Translations under genes and position numbers: made by a program
The notes under the pieces: generated by a model
Seen by the model: the letters and a program-made list of their open reading frames with translations, nothing else
The model's database searches: none
What the model was told of the DNA's origin: nothing
Part shown: piece by piece, positions 8,132 through 16,884 of the stretch
Layout: the number at the start of each line of letters is the position of its first letter
Position numbering within the stretch: the first letter of the stretch is position 1
Assembly (NCBI GenBank): GCA_035515235.1
Contig: DATJBS010000076.1
Span: forward strand, 7,476 to 71,475
Direction: 5' to 3'
Length of the DNA: 64,000 nucleotides
Source of the DNA: JAMLHH01 sp035515235
GTDB taxonomy: Bacteria; Bacteroidota; Bacteroidia; Chitinophagales; JADIYW01

Positions 8132-9664
8132 TTATGCAGGACTATTGTTTTTTGTGATCAATTCATGTCTTACACAAAAGACGAAGCTAAATATAGAAGC
8201 TCTAGTAAGTTGTAGTAAATGCTTAGTTTTATTTTCAAAATCATCAGATGAGGTCTTAATTGAAAATTGATTTTCATTAACATCATCATTTATATAATTT
8301 TTATTTGTTAAGGAGAATAAACCATGTTCTAATTTATTTCTCCATTGCTTATAAAAGCCGAACTCACCATTCTTTTTATTTAAATCGCTTGCAATACTGT
8401 AAAGTGCTGTTAAGTGAATATTTTGGAATGAATTAATTTTAATCCACCTTTGGGCATTTTTACTTGTTTTCCAAAAACTTTCAAAATAAATCTTTTCTCC
8501 TTCTTTAATTTCAAGTTCAAGTAAATAACAAATTCCTTCCGCTATTTTATCTAATATTCCAAAACATAGTCTAAAACTTGTTCTAAGTTTTTCATATTTG
8601 ATTCCGTTAACAATTCCATTTAATACATTTTCATAGTGAACATTGTCTTTTTGAGTTTGTTTAGTAAAATCAAAATAAAGATTTTTGGCTAATGAGAATT
8701 CTGATTTAATTCTATTATTGAGTAATTCTAGTTGTATTATTCTTTTGTCATTTGTTTTATATCCAGGATATCCAATTGTTAAATCATCAGTTTTTGCACC
8801 ATTACATTTACAATATAAACTGTGCTCAGATAGGTTCATAAAGTTTTCAAGATAGAATTTAATGTCCTCTGGGTGATTTTTAAATTCGATTTCATTTAAT
8901 TCAAATTCATTTTCAAGCGTATCTAGATTGATGTCATTATCAATTAAAAGTTGACCAAATTCCTTCTTTCCCCATTCTACATTTTTATTGATTTCTTCTA
9001 TAACAATTTTATTTTCACTAGCGATGCTGTATAATTTGTATATTTCTGAATATAACCATAATGTTTTAGGACAATCTGTAGATTGAATCATGTAACGAAG
9101 TCCATCTGCTTTTGAAACAACTGCTTCAGGAAATTTAGGTTTATGGTTTAGAACTATGTCAAATAGTTGCAAAGCTTCAACTATTCTACCTGAATGATTC
9201 AAGTTGTTTCCAAGGTTTGTAAGAATTTTAATTGCAAAGTCATCTAGATAATCAAGATTTATTTTCTTGAACACTTTTAAATAAGATTGTTTAGCATCGA
9301 ATAATTCATCCCTGATGTTTTCAGGTTTAACGAAATAGTTATCTATATTTTGAGTTTTAATTTTATAAATAGCTTGAAAACCATTGCCTAAACAGTAATC
9401 TAGACTGTCTTCTGAAATTACTGACTTTAAGATTTCTCTGTTTTCTTGAAAAATTGCAATTCCTTTATTTACTGCTAATATATTATTGGATTCGTCACCT
9501 AATGAAATATAAGAGCCTGCAATTTCTGCAAATAAAAATAAATTAGGGTTTTCTTTTTCAATGGAAATCTTTGTTTGAATACTTAATTCTTTCATTGCTT
9601 CATCATATTTATTATGATCAAGAAGAATATTTATTTTTTCTTTAAGCTTTAAAGCATTTTGCAC
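8132..9664 (-). CDS. TPR-like protein with C-terminal LA2681-type HEPN domain
   Basis: 510 residues, GTG start (no ATG in frame upstream). The N-terminal 220 or so residues are helical hairpins resembling TPRs (LTNLGNNLNHSGRIVEALQL, VLNHKPKFPEAV). The C-terminal part fits the LA2681-like HEPN family: YEKLRTSFRLCFGILDKIA, FESFWKT, then RNKLEH at 442-447, the R-x4-H ribonuclease-type motif. HEPN proteins often act as RNases in phage defence and TA systems, and the location next to TA genes supports this, but no direct evidence is present. It is AT-richer in feel than neighbouring core genes. The domain assignment is from pattern memory and needs a profile search. Confidence 0.72.
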   Translation of the reverse strand: MQNALKLKEKINILLDHNKYDEAMKELSIQTKISIEKENPNLFLFAEIAGSYISLGDESNNILAVNKGIAIFQENREILKSVISEDSLDYCLGNGFQAIYKIKTQNIDNYFVKPENIRDELFDAKQSYLKVFKKINLDYLDDFAIKILTNLGNNLNHSGRIVEALQLFDIVLNHKPKFPEAVVSKADGLRYMIQSTDCPKTLWLYSEIYKLYSIASENKIVIEEINKNVEWGKKEFGQLLIDNDINLDTLENEFELNEIEFKNHPEDIKFYLENFMNLSEHSLYCKCNGAKTDDLTIGYPGYKTNDKRIIQLELLNNRIKSEFSLAKNLYFDFTKQTQKDNVHYENVLNGIVNGIKYEKLRTSFRLCFGILDKIAEGICYLLELEIKEGEKIYFESFWKTSKNAQRWIKINSFQNIHLTALYSIASDLNKKNGEFGFYKQWRNKLEHGLFSLTNKNYINDDVNENQFSIKTSSDDFENKTKHLLQLTRASIFSFVFCVRHELITKNNSPA

Positions 9665-9763
9665 TATAAATGGTTTCTTTTTAATAAAATAATGTACTCA
9701 ATAATTTCCTTTTTTTTATAGTAAATATACTAATTTTATTAATTCATTTTTTTAAACACTCCT

Positions 9764-9795
9764 CAAATAAAAAGAGGACAATTTTCATTGTCCTC
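9764..9795 (-). terminator. Duplicated Rho-independent terminator
   Basis: On the minus strand a 9-bp stem GAGGACAAT/ATTGTCCTC with a GAAA loop is followed by a T-rich tract. It is a copy of the permease terminator and now sits downstream of the orphan antitoxin. Confidence 0.8.
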
Positions 9796-9827
9796 CATGT
9801 AATTTATCGTTTGATGAATATCTATTT
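9765..9827 (-). repeat. Second copy of permease 3' end plus terminator (left copy)
   Basis: 63 bp identical at 60 positions to 10188-10250, which contains the last codons and terminator of the ABC permease gene. This left copy keeps the final I-F-I-K-R-stop codons, but the preceding Trp codon has become TAG. The two copies bracket 360 bp containing an orphan antitoxin. Confidence 0.9.
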
Positions 9828-9908
9828 TATTTTTGTACTCTTTTAATTATAGCGATAAATAAAAGAACAGTTTCTCTTTATTATTTCAATTACTTGTTTT
9901 TTAGAAAA

Positions 9909-10115
9909 TTATTTACTCATCATCCATTGCTTCCCATCTTTAGAAAAATCATCATAAGATTCTAAGTTGCCTTGTCTTATATCGTCTTCCGAGGCATCAG
10001 CACGTGCATTCAATTCGATTTCAGTAAGAATAGCTTCCAGTTTTTGAATGGAGTTTTCTTTTTTGAGTTTCATAAAACGCTCTATAAAACTTAGCTTTTT
10101 TGCTTCTATATTCAT
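9909..10115 (-). CDS. Orphan antitoxin-like protein
   Basis: 68 residues: MNIEAKKLSFIERFMKLK, EAILTEIELNARADASEDDI, then YDDFSKDGKQWM. The layout (short helical dimerisation part, acidic middle, aromatic C-terminus) is that of small Bacteroidota antitoxins upstream of RelE/ParE toxins. No toxin frame follows: downstream there are only about 80 bp of AT-rich sequence before the duplicated terminator. It lies between two copies of the permease 3' end, suggesting arrival or rearrangement as a cassette. Confidence 0.65.
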   Translation of the reverse strand: MNIEAKKLSFIERFMKLKKENSIQKLEAILTEIELNARADASEDDIRQGNLESYDDFSKDGKQWMMSK

Positions 10116-10186
10116 GATATTCCCTGCTCTTCCTTAAAGATATTAATTCTCTCGATACTTCTAAAGCAGTATTTCCAACCACCCCC

Positions 10187-10218
10187 AAAATAAAAAGAGG
10201 ACAATTTTCATTGTCCTC
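10187..10218 (-). terminator. Rho-independent terminator of the exporter operon
   Basis: Minus-strand stem GAGGACAAT/ATTGTCCTC with a GAAA loop, followed by TTTTTATTTT, 9 bp past the permease stop codon. It closes the TolC-adaptor-ATPase-permease operon. Confidence 0.85.
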
Positions 10219-10250
10219 CGTGTGATTTATCGTTTGATGAATATCCATTT
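10188..10250 (-). repeat. Permease 3' end plus terminator (right, original copy)
   Basis: The source copy of the 63-bp direct repeat. It covers the last eight codons of the NatB-like permease and its terminator. The other copy is at 9765-9827, offset by 423 bp. Confidence 0.9.
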
Positions 10251-11522
10251 ACCGATATCCTTGAAGCCGACTTTCTGTCCTTGAATGAGGATACCTACTC
10301 GATAGATTCTAGCGGCTAACCAAAGCATAAAGAAGGATCCTAAAGCTAATAAACCCATCGAAATGAACTGTTCGGTATAGCTGATGTCAAATGGAATTCT
10401 CGCCAGCATCACTACAGGGGAGAACCATGGAATCATTGAACTATACACTGCTAATGGTGAACCCGGCTGTTGGATAGCTACGTTCATAATCATGATAGCG
10501 ATAATGATAGGCATCGCAATCGGCATCGTGTAAGCATTAGCATCCATATCGTCCGTGATAGCTGCGCCAACTGCCGCAAACTGTGCTCCGTAAAATAAGA
10601 ACCCAAACACAAAATAGAAAAAGAAACTCCAAGTAATCCTAGATAAGTCTAGAAGTTTGAAGGTATTGATCACTTCTAATATGGCAGCTTCATTCGACGA
10701 GGAAACCCCTTGAGATTGAAGTTCTGCCAGCTCTTGTAGTTTATCTGCAAAGAATATTCCTATCAGAAACTGAACAAGGAATAGCACCGAAAACCAAATG
10801 AAAGACTGTAAAAAGGCGACTAAACCAATTCCTAAAACTTTACCTGTCATCAATTGGAAAGGTTGAATGCTACTTAGCATCACCTCTACAATACGGTTGT
10901 TTTTCTCTTCAGCTACACCTTTCATGACCATAGCGCCATAGATGAAAATAAACATGTACATGATGAATCCCATCGCATAGCCTAAACCGGATGAGACAGC
11001 GGTCATGCCACCTTTCTCTTCTTCTTTGATGATAGACTCGAAAGAGACTTTATTGTCTAACTTTTTAAGTAATTCGTTATCGTAGCCTTCTCGTTTCAAT
11101 ACTTGAGTTTTCACCACATCTGTAAGTGCGTCAGAAATTATGCTTTCTGTTTGAGGTCCTAATTGATTATTTCCATAATATTTGAAGCCTTTCGGATTGT
11201 CTAAATCAAAAGATGGAATATATAAGACTCCGCTGACTTTATCTTCTTTGACTTCTTGCTTCAAATCCTCTAAAGGGGTGGATTTAATATATTTGAACAG
11301 TAAAGTTTCTCCTTGGTCTAGTCCTCTGAATTTATCTTCAAATAATCCACTGTCATCTTTTACAGCTATAGTTAATTTCTCACTGCCATATAATCCTATG
11401 AAAATAGAGACTCCGATAATTAGAATAAATGATAGCGGTACTAATGTGGTGGATATAATAAAGGATTTAGTCCTTACTCTAGAGTTGAATTCTCTTTGTA
11501 TGATGAGCCATATTTTATCCAT
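10227..11522 (-). CDS. ABC-2 type exporter permease, NatB-like
   Basis: 431-residue inner-membrane protein. One N-terminal membrane segment (residues about 20-45) is followed by a large extracytoplasmic domain (about 46-180) and then five or six clustered membrane segments, the standard ABC-2/NatB layout. The family signature region KNNRIVEVMLSSIQPFQLMTGK precedes the second segment. The start overlaps the ATPase gene by 8 bp, so it is the cognate permease. The substrate is unknown: NatAB exports sodium in Bacillus, but the linkage here to an adaptor and TolC suggests efflux across both membranes. Confidence 0.88.
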   Translation of the reverse strand: MDKIWLIIQREFNSRVRTKSFIISTTLVPLSFILIIGVSIFIGLYGSEKLTIAVKDDSGLFEDKFRGLDQGETLLFKYIKSTPLEDLKQEVKEDKVSGVLYIPSFDLDNPKGFKYYGNNQLGPQTESIISDALTDVVKTQVLKREGYDNELLKKLDNKVSFESIIKEEEKGGMTAVSSGLGYAMGFIMYMFIFIYGAMVMKGVAEEKNNRIVEVMLSSIQPFQLMTGKVLGIGLVAFLQSFIWFSVLFLVQFLIGIFFADKLQELAELQSQGVSSSNEAAILEVINTFKLLDLSRITWSFFFYFVFGFLFYGAQFAAVGAAITDDMDANAYTMPIAMPIIIAIMIMNVAIQQPGSPLAVYSSMIPWFSPVVMLARIPFDISYTEQFISMGLLALGSFFMLWLAARIYRVGILIQGQKVGFKDIGKWIFIKR

Positions 11523-12426
11523 GATTTGAATCTTTTACTTTTTGAATGAAAATGTCGTTGACAGTAGGTAGAATTTCTTGAAACCCTACGATAGGCGTTG
11601 CAGTAGAGATGATCTCTGATAGAAATTCGTTGGGAGTATGTTGTTGGAGATAGATTTGATAATTGTGTACATCTATCGCTTGTGAAGGGTATTTGTTATC
11701 CAAAATCGTAGGCCATTCAGCACCATCTGCTAAAGTGACTTGGAATAAATTTTTCTTGTATTCTCTTCTGATTTCTTTAATATTTCCTTCAAGGATAATT
11801 TCTCCGTTATTGATTAGAGCAATGTCTTCACACATTTCTTCAATAGATTCCATTCTATGTGTAGAGAAAATAATTGAAGTGCCGTTATTTTTTAGAGCAA
11901 TCATTTCGTCCTTGATCAAATTCGCATTGATAGGATCTAATCCTGAAAACGGTTCGTCTAAAATTAAAAGTTCAGGATCGTGCAATATCGTAGCAATGAA
12001 TTGAACTTTTTGCTGCATCCCTTTCGATAAGTCTTCGATTTTTTTGTTCTTCCAATCTTCAATCTCAAAATGCTTGAACCATTTTTCTACTTTCGCTTTG
12101 GCTTCAGTGGAGCTCAATCCTTTTAATCTAGCCAAATAGATGAGGTGCTCACCAATTTTCATTTTTTTGTAAAGTCCTCTTTCTTCAGGCATATAGCCCA
12201 TATTTCTTACATGCTTTTCTTGAAGAGGCTCGTTCATGAAAAATATTTCTCCACTATCGGGATGATATATTTGCGTAAGATTTCTGATAAGAGTAGTTTT
12301 TCCTGCACCGTTAGGACCAAGTAAACCATATATTGTTCCTTTGGGAATTTTCAAAGAAACACCTTTTAATGCTTGATGATTCTCAAAGCTTTTTTTAAGG
12401 TTTTGAACTTGAATTATTTCTGTCAT
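11515..12426 (-). CDS. ABC transporter ATP-binding protein, NatA-like
   Basis: 303-residue ATPase. Walker A GPNGAGKTTL, signature LSKGMQQK, Walker B LLILDEPFSGLDP and the H-loop STHRM are all present. The C-terminal extension (about 225-303) matches the accessory domain common in NatA-type ATPases. It pairs with the overlapping permease gene. Third gene of a four-gene minus-strand operon. Confidence 0.92.
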   Translation of the reverse strand: MTEIIQVQNLKKSFENHQALKGVSLKIPKGTIYGLLGPNGAGKTTLIRNLTQIYHPDSGEIFFMNEPLQEKHVRNMGYMPEERGLYKKMKIGEHLIYLARLKGLSSTEAKAKVEKWFKHFEIEDWKNKKIEDLSKGMQQKVQFIATILHDPELLILDEPFSGLDPINANLIKDEMIALKNNGTSIIFSTHRMESIEEMCEDIALINNGEIILEGNIKEIRREYKKNLFQVTLADGAEWPTILDNKYPSQAIDVHNYQIYLQQHTPNEFLSEIISTATPIVGFQEILPTVNDIFIQKVKDSNHG

Positions 12427-12485
12427 GTATGATGTAAATAATTGAATAGTTGGATTTGAATTGTATCTGAAATAAGCTTTGTTAC

Positions 12486-13790
12486 TTATTTATCTTGAGA
12501 TTTTTGTTTGATTGGGCTACGGTCTTTTAATGTTTTGGATAATACGTCATAAGGTCCGGTGATAATTTTATCGCCCACTTGCACGCCTTCTAAAATTTGA
12601 ATATAGCTATCATCTTGTATTCCTATTCTTACTGTGGTCTGAATCGCATAGCCGTTGCTATCTTTGAAAATAACTTCTTTGACATCTTTTGTAATACTGT
12701 CTTCTCTAGTCACTACAGCTTGGATTGGAAGCGCGATAACTTGGTTTTCTTTTCTAGTGAAAATATCTACTGTTGCAGACATTCCTGGTAGAAATGGTTT
12801 CTTTCCTTCAGCAGTCAAATCTGCATATGAAGCGTCTAGAATTCTAACTTTTACGATGAAATTACTCGACTGTTCTGCTGATAAGCCCATATTAGAAGAG
12901 CCTTTAGAGGTATTGGAGACTTGAGTGACGATGCCCTTGAATTTTCTGCCGATATACGCATCAATTTCTACATCAGTAGTATCGCCTAGTTTTACTTTTA
13001 TAATTTCATTTTCGCTGACATCTACACGAACTTCCATATTGTTAAAATTGGAAATTCTCATGATTTCAGTTCCAGTCATTTGTAGGGTTCCTAATACTTT
13101 TTCACCTTTTTCTACATTCAATAAAGAAACAGTTCCAGAAATAGGAGCGAATATGGATGTTTTAATCAGATTAGATTTAGCGTCTCTAATTGTAGCTTGT
13201 GCGCCTTTCACACTAGCTTGTGCGCCTTCGATAGAATATTTTGCGCCTTTGATAGTTTCTACTGCAGCTTCTACTTCAGCTTTCGCAGTTTTAAAATTGG
13301 TTTCTGCTTGCTCTAATTCTGCTTTGGAAATAGATTTTGTAGAAAATAATTCCTTAGCTCTGTTATAAGCTAATTGAGCATTGTCTAATTGTGCAGTCAC
13401 TTGTTTTTCTCGTGCTACCGAATTAGAATAATTGGCTTGCATATTTTTCAGATTAGCTAAAGCATTATTGTATTGAGCATCAGATTGATCCACCATCGCT
13501 TGATAGCTTTCCGGTTGAATTTTAGCCAGTAAAGTCCCTTTCTCTACGTACTGTCCTTCTTTGATGTACAATTCAATAATTTCACCAGAAACATCAGAAC
13601 TAATTTTAACTTCTTCTTCCGTATAAATTTTTCCACTAGCCGTAACAGATTCTGTAATATCTCTTTTCTCAGCAGATTCTACGGTGACTTCTTTGGCACT
13701 ATTGGCACTATCTTTCGATTTTTTGATAGCAAAAAATATTCCTATGGCTACCATGACCACTATTCCAATGATGATGTATTTTTTCTTCAT
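12486..13790 (-). CDS. Periplasmic adaptor (membrane fusion protein), MacA/HlyD-like
   Basis: 434 residues. An N-terminal membrane anchor (IIIGIVVMVAIGIFFAI) precedes a biotinyl-lipoyl half motif (SGEIIELYIKEGQYVEKGTLL), a long alpha-helical hairpin (about 95-215) and the second half (APISGTVSLLNVEKGEKV), then beta-barrel and membrane-proximal domains. The hairpin contains an internal run of repeated EGAQASVKGAQATI-type heptads. It would bridge the NatA/NatB complex to the TolC protein encoded 4 bp upstream. Confidence 0.9.
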   Translation of the reverse strand: MKKKYIIIGIVVMVAIGIFFAIKKSKDSANSAKEVTVESAEKRDITESVTASGKIYTEEEVKISSDVSGEIIELYIKEGQYVEKGTLLAKIQPESYQAMVDQSDAQYNNALANLKNMQANYSNSVAREKQVTAQLDNAQLAYNRAKELFSTKSISKAELEQAETNFKTAKAEVEAAVETIKGAKYSIEGAQASVKGAQATIRDAKSNLIKTSIFAPISGTVSLLNVEKGEKVLGTLQMTGTEIMRISNFNNMEVRVDVSENEIIKVKLGDTTDVEIDAYIGRKFKGIVTQVSNTSKGSSNMGLSAEQSSNFIVKVRILDASYADLTAEGKKPFLPGMSATVDIFTRKENQVIALPIQAVVTREDSITKDVKEVIFKDSNGYAIQTTVRIGIQDDSYIQILEGVQVGDKIITGPYDVLSKTLKDRSPIKQKSQDK

Positions 13791-13794
13791 ATTA

Positions 13795-15219
13795 TTATTT
13801 AAAATCGATCATTTTTCCGCTATAGAAATCTAATACTTTGCTGTTGAAAATATATTCGTATTTAGCTTGCGTCATTCTTGATTCAGCAATCAATAAATTG
13901 TTTTGAGCTAGATTAAGTTCCAATTGACTGATAGCACCATTGGATAATCTGTCTTGTGCAAATTCATAAGACTTTTCCGCGGCGATAGTATTCTTCTGAG
14001 CTGCTTTGAAGTTTTGCTCGGAAGTAGAAGCTTTCAAATGAGCACTTTTAATATCATTCATGAGCGAATAATTGATATTTTCCCCATTTAATTTGGATTG
14101 CTCTAATGCTAATCTTGCTCTTTGCGAACTTAAATATCCTGCTCTACGATTGTAAATAGGAACAGATAAGTTCAATCCGATGGCGTAAGACATATTATTA
14201 TTGAATTGCTTGCCAAATGGGACGGATACGGTATTGCTAGAAGGGTATAAGGTATAAACAGCTTCTCCGCTACTTTTGATATATCCAATTGGTGTTTCTA
14301 CAGATCCTGAAATTGTAGTTTCTTTGAACTGATCCGAGATATTGGTTCCAATACCTGAGAAAAATGATAATTGAGGATAATATGCAGATTTAGCTATTTT
14401 GACACCTAGTTCAGAACTTTTAATTCTCACATCTGCAGCTTCGATATCAGGTCGAGTATTGCTTGCTTTTTGGTAAATAGATTCTACAGATTCTAAATCA
14501 AAAGGATTGATTGGATCGTCAGAAATTGGATTTACTATTTGTATTTCTTGATTTAAATCTAATTGTAATATGGTTTTCAAAGCCATATATGCTAATTGTA
14601 CTTGCTGTTGTAATTGTATGATAGTGTATTCATCTGAAGCGAGTTGTGCTTCATTGTCTACTAACATTCTTTCAGCTAAAGCGCCACCTTTCGCGAGATT
14701 TTGATTGTTTTGATATTGTTCTTGACTTCTTGCAAGCTGATCTTTTGCTTGTTGAACTTGCTCTTGTGCGTTTAAAATATTCAGATATGCATTCAATAAT
14801 TGCAATTGAATATTCATTTTAAGCGTCTCGTTATCTAATTGAGAAGCTTGTAGGTCTATCTTGGATTTTTTGAGCGCATTCAGGTTTTTCAAACCTTGAA
14901 ATATCGGTTGATTCAAAGAAACTTGAAGATTTCCTGTATTTACAGGCTTGGTGACATATTGATAGGTCGACATGTCTACGGTACGTCCTACTGCATAATT
15001 ATATCCCGCATCCGCTTGTACAAAAGGAGTCAAGTTCAATCGATCTTGCTTGACCTGAAGTTCTGACAAAGCTATATTGATAGCATCTGATTTCAGTTGT
15101 AAATTGTTTTCGTAAGCATATTGAAGGCAACGTTCCCAGTCCCAAGTTTCTTGTGCATCGGTGGAATGAAGAAAGGATGTCAGGAATATAAAGCTGAATA
15201 GGTTCTTAATGAATCGCAT
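13795..15219 (-). CDS. TolC family outer-membrane efflux protein
   Basis: 474 residues with a signal peptide ending near TDAQ and two homologous halves of outer-membrane efflux protein repeats, rich in Q, A and N helices (QVQQAKDQLARSQEQYQNN; RLSNGAISQLELNLAQNN). These form the alpha-barrel tunnel. First gene of the export operon. The order TolC, adaptor, ATPase, permease gives a full tripartite exporter. Confidence 0.92.
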   Translation of the reverse strand: MRFIKNLFSFIFLTSFLHSTDAQETWDWERCLQYAYENNLQLKSDAINIALSELQVKQDRLNLTPFVQADAGYNYAVGRTVDMSTYQYVTKPVNTGNLQVSLNQPIFQGLKNLNALKKSKIDLQASQLDNETLKMNIQLQLLNAYLNILNAQEQVQQAKDQLARSQEQYQNNQNLAKGGALAERMLVDNEAQLASDEYTIIQLQQQVQLAYMALKTILQLDLNQEIQIVNPISDDPINPFDLESVESIYQKASNTRPDIEAADVRIKSSELGVKIAKSAYYPQLSFFSGIGTNISDQFKETTISGSVETPIGYIKSSGEAVYTLYPSSNTVSVPFGKQFNNNMSYAIGLNLSVPIYNRRAGYLSSQRARLALEQSKLNGENINYSLMNDIKSAHLKASTSEQNFKAAQKNTIAAEKSYEFAQDRLSNGAISQLELNLAQNNLLIAESRMTQAKYEYIFNSKVLDFYSGKMIDFK

Positions 15220-15290
15220 AGTAGATTAAATATTAAAAGTAATTCTTTAATATACTCACTCCAAATCTGTACATATCTATTTGTATTAAA

Positions 15291-16874
15291 TTAGTTTTTT
15301 TTAGGAAAATTAGAGCTGCTGCTCATGTTTCTGTTGCTCAAAATATGTTTAGGATCAGTGAGTTTTTTGATTGAACTCCATATTTCTTGATTCAATGTTG
15401 AAGATTTTTCCGGATGGTAAGCATGGTTTTTTTTTGTATCAATGAGCTCTTTAAAATAGTCGGAAAGTTTTAGAAAGGAGTCTTGATTTTTTCGATGCTG
15501 AGTAGAACCAAAAAAGTAATAATCAATCTGCAAAAGTGAAGAAGGGAGATGAGTAAAAAGTAACAGATCATCTGAATATTTGGCCGGATAAAAGAGTTTC
15601 TTTTCTAATTGTTTGCGGATGGCTTTCTGATAATCTTCTATTTTATCTAATGGAATAAGCGATGAAAGATGCAAGCAATCGATTTGGTTTTCTTCTGCCT
15701 CATTCTCCAAATAAGGATAGTTTTTTCTCCATTGATCTAATCTGTCTTTTAGATTATAAGAAATCAACTTGCCATCTATTTGCTGAATTAAATCTTTGAC
15801 TTTTAATAAGAGAGAAGATATACTAAAGTGATATTCTTGAAATTCTAGAGCAATGAAAATAGGTCTTTTGGTCTCATCTTTAAAAAGAATTTCTTCTGAT
15901 TTCTTAATAAAGGTATTGATGAAGTCAATAGGTTGTTCTTCTGGAATTTTATACCAATCGAGAATGTTTACTAATGAATTTTTACTATAGTTGAAAGAAT
16001 ATAAATTGCTGTATGTTATATTGTTATGTCTAAGTAGCTCAATTAATTTAGTAACATCATGTAAATCTTTAAGCTGAGCTTCTATTTTTCTAGTATACTT
16101 AGATTTGGGTTGAATTCTTAAAACAATTTCTGAAGGTATTCCTAGAGTGAAATCATTAAAATATTGCTGAATAAGTCCGTTGTTTGGAGTGGCAGATATC
16201 CCTCCAGATGGAGTATGAATTTCTAATTGTACAATTGAAGGCTCTATTCGATGATTGCTTTGTAAGAGTTCTAGGGCATTCAAATGCTCTTGCCCTATGA
16301 TGTCAAACTCTAATTCCCAACCTTGCTCTTTTAGATACTTTTGGAGCTCTAGAGCTTTTACTCCAGGCTGAACATTGATCTGAAATAATTCAGGTTCAAA
16401 TCGGATAATTTTAGACATAAATTCCAAGTGAATGATTGCTAAAGTTTTACTTTTTGGAATAAACATTTCAGGATCTTTTAGCCATTGATTAAAAGTCCGA
16501 ATGGAGATGTCAAATTGTTGAGCTTGTGATAAAATATCTTGTATTTCTTTGGCTTGAATGGGAAATAAAACAACGTCTGCAATTTTTATTTCGCTGCTGA
16601 GGTCTTTCCATTTTGTCCAATTTCTGCCTAATGAATAGTAAACTCTTTTTTCATTTTGAAAAGAAATTCTCTTAATAGCGATATGGGCAAAAATATCTCT
16701 TAAACTGTCTTTTTGTTTGTCACTAATTTCAGCAGGTAGCGGAAACGCGGATATTGGTCTTTGAGTGGTAGGTTCAGTTTGCCACTTCTCAAAAATCTTT
16801 GTTTTAAAATTTTTAAAAAACTTTTCTTGCTGTTGATGTTCAGGAAAACCCCATTTCCAAATAGGTGATTTCAT
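15291..16874 (-). CDS. Degenerate FAD-oxidase-like protein related to alkylglycerone-phosphate synthase
   Basis: 527 residues. The overall order resembles FAD-linked oxidases of the alkyl-DHAP synthase type: an N-terminal WKWGFP segment, ADVVLFPIQAKEIQDILSQA (equivalent to the start of the PCMH FAD domain), NVQPGVKALELQKYLKEQGW, VQLEIHTPSGGI, and FTLGIPSEIVLRIQPK where active members have GSEGTLGVIT. The glycine-rich FAD phosphate loop (GGGTS) and the later GGW-type segment are absent, replaced by TFNQWLKDP and NALELLQSN. It is probably a non-flavin pseudoenzyme. The gene starts 10 bp after phoH and is likely co-transcribed. The remote relationship is my inference. Confidence 0.55.
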   Translation of the reverse strand: MKSPIWKWGFPEHQQQEKFFKNFKTKIFEKWQTEPTTQRPISAFPLPAEISDKQKDSLRDIFAHIAIKRISFQNEKRVYYSLGRNWTKWKDLSSEIKIADVVLFPIQAKEIQDILSQAQQFDISIRTFNQWLKDPEMFIPKSKTLAIIHLEFMSKIIRFEPELFQINVQPGVKALELQKYLKEQGWELEFDIIGQEHLNALELLQSNHRIEPSIVQLEIHTPSGGISATPNNGLIQQYFNDFTLGIPSEIVLRIQPKSKYTRKIEAQLKDLHDVTKLIELLRHNNITYSNLYSFNYSKNSLVNILDWYKIPEEQPIDFINTFIKKSEEILFKDETKRPIFIALEFQEYHFSISSLLLKVKDLIQQIDGKLISYNLKDRLDQWRKNYPYLENEAEENQIDCLHLSSLIPLDKIEDYQKAIRKQLEKKLFYPAKYSDDLLLFTHLPSSLLQIDYYFFGSTQHRKNQDSFLKLSDYFKELIDTKKNHAYHPEKSSTLNQEIWSSIKKLTDPKHILSNRNMSSSSNFPKKN

Positions 16875-16884
16875 TGTAGGTGAT

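Noticed and set aside
10021..10248. 75-codon minus-strand frame through the repeat and antitoxin
   Set aside because: It overlaps the permease stop, the terminator and the antitoxin in another frame; no family pattern.
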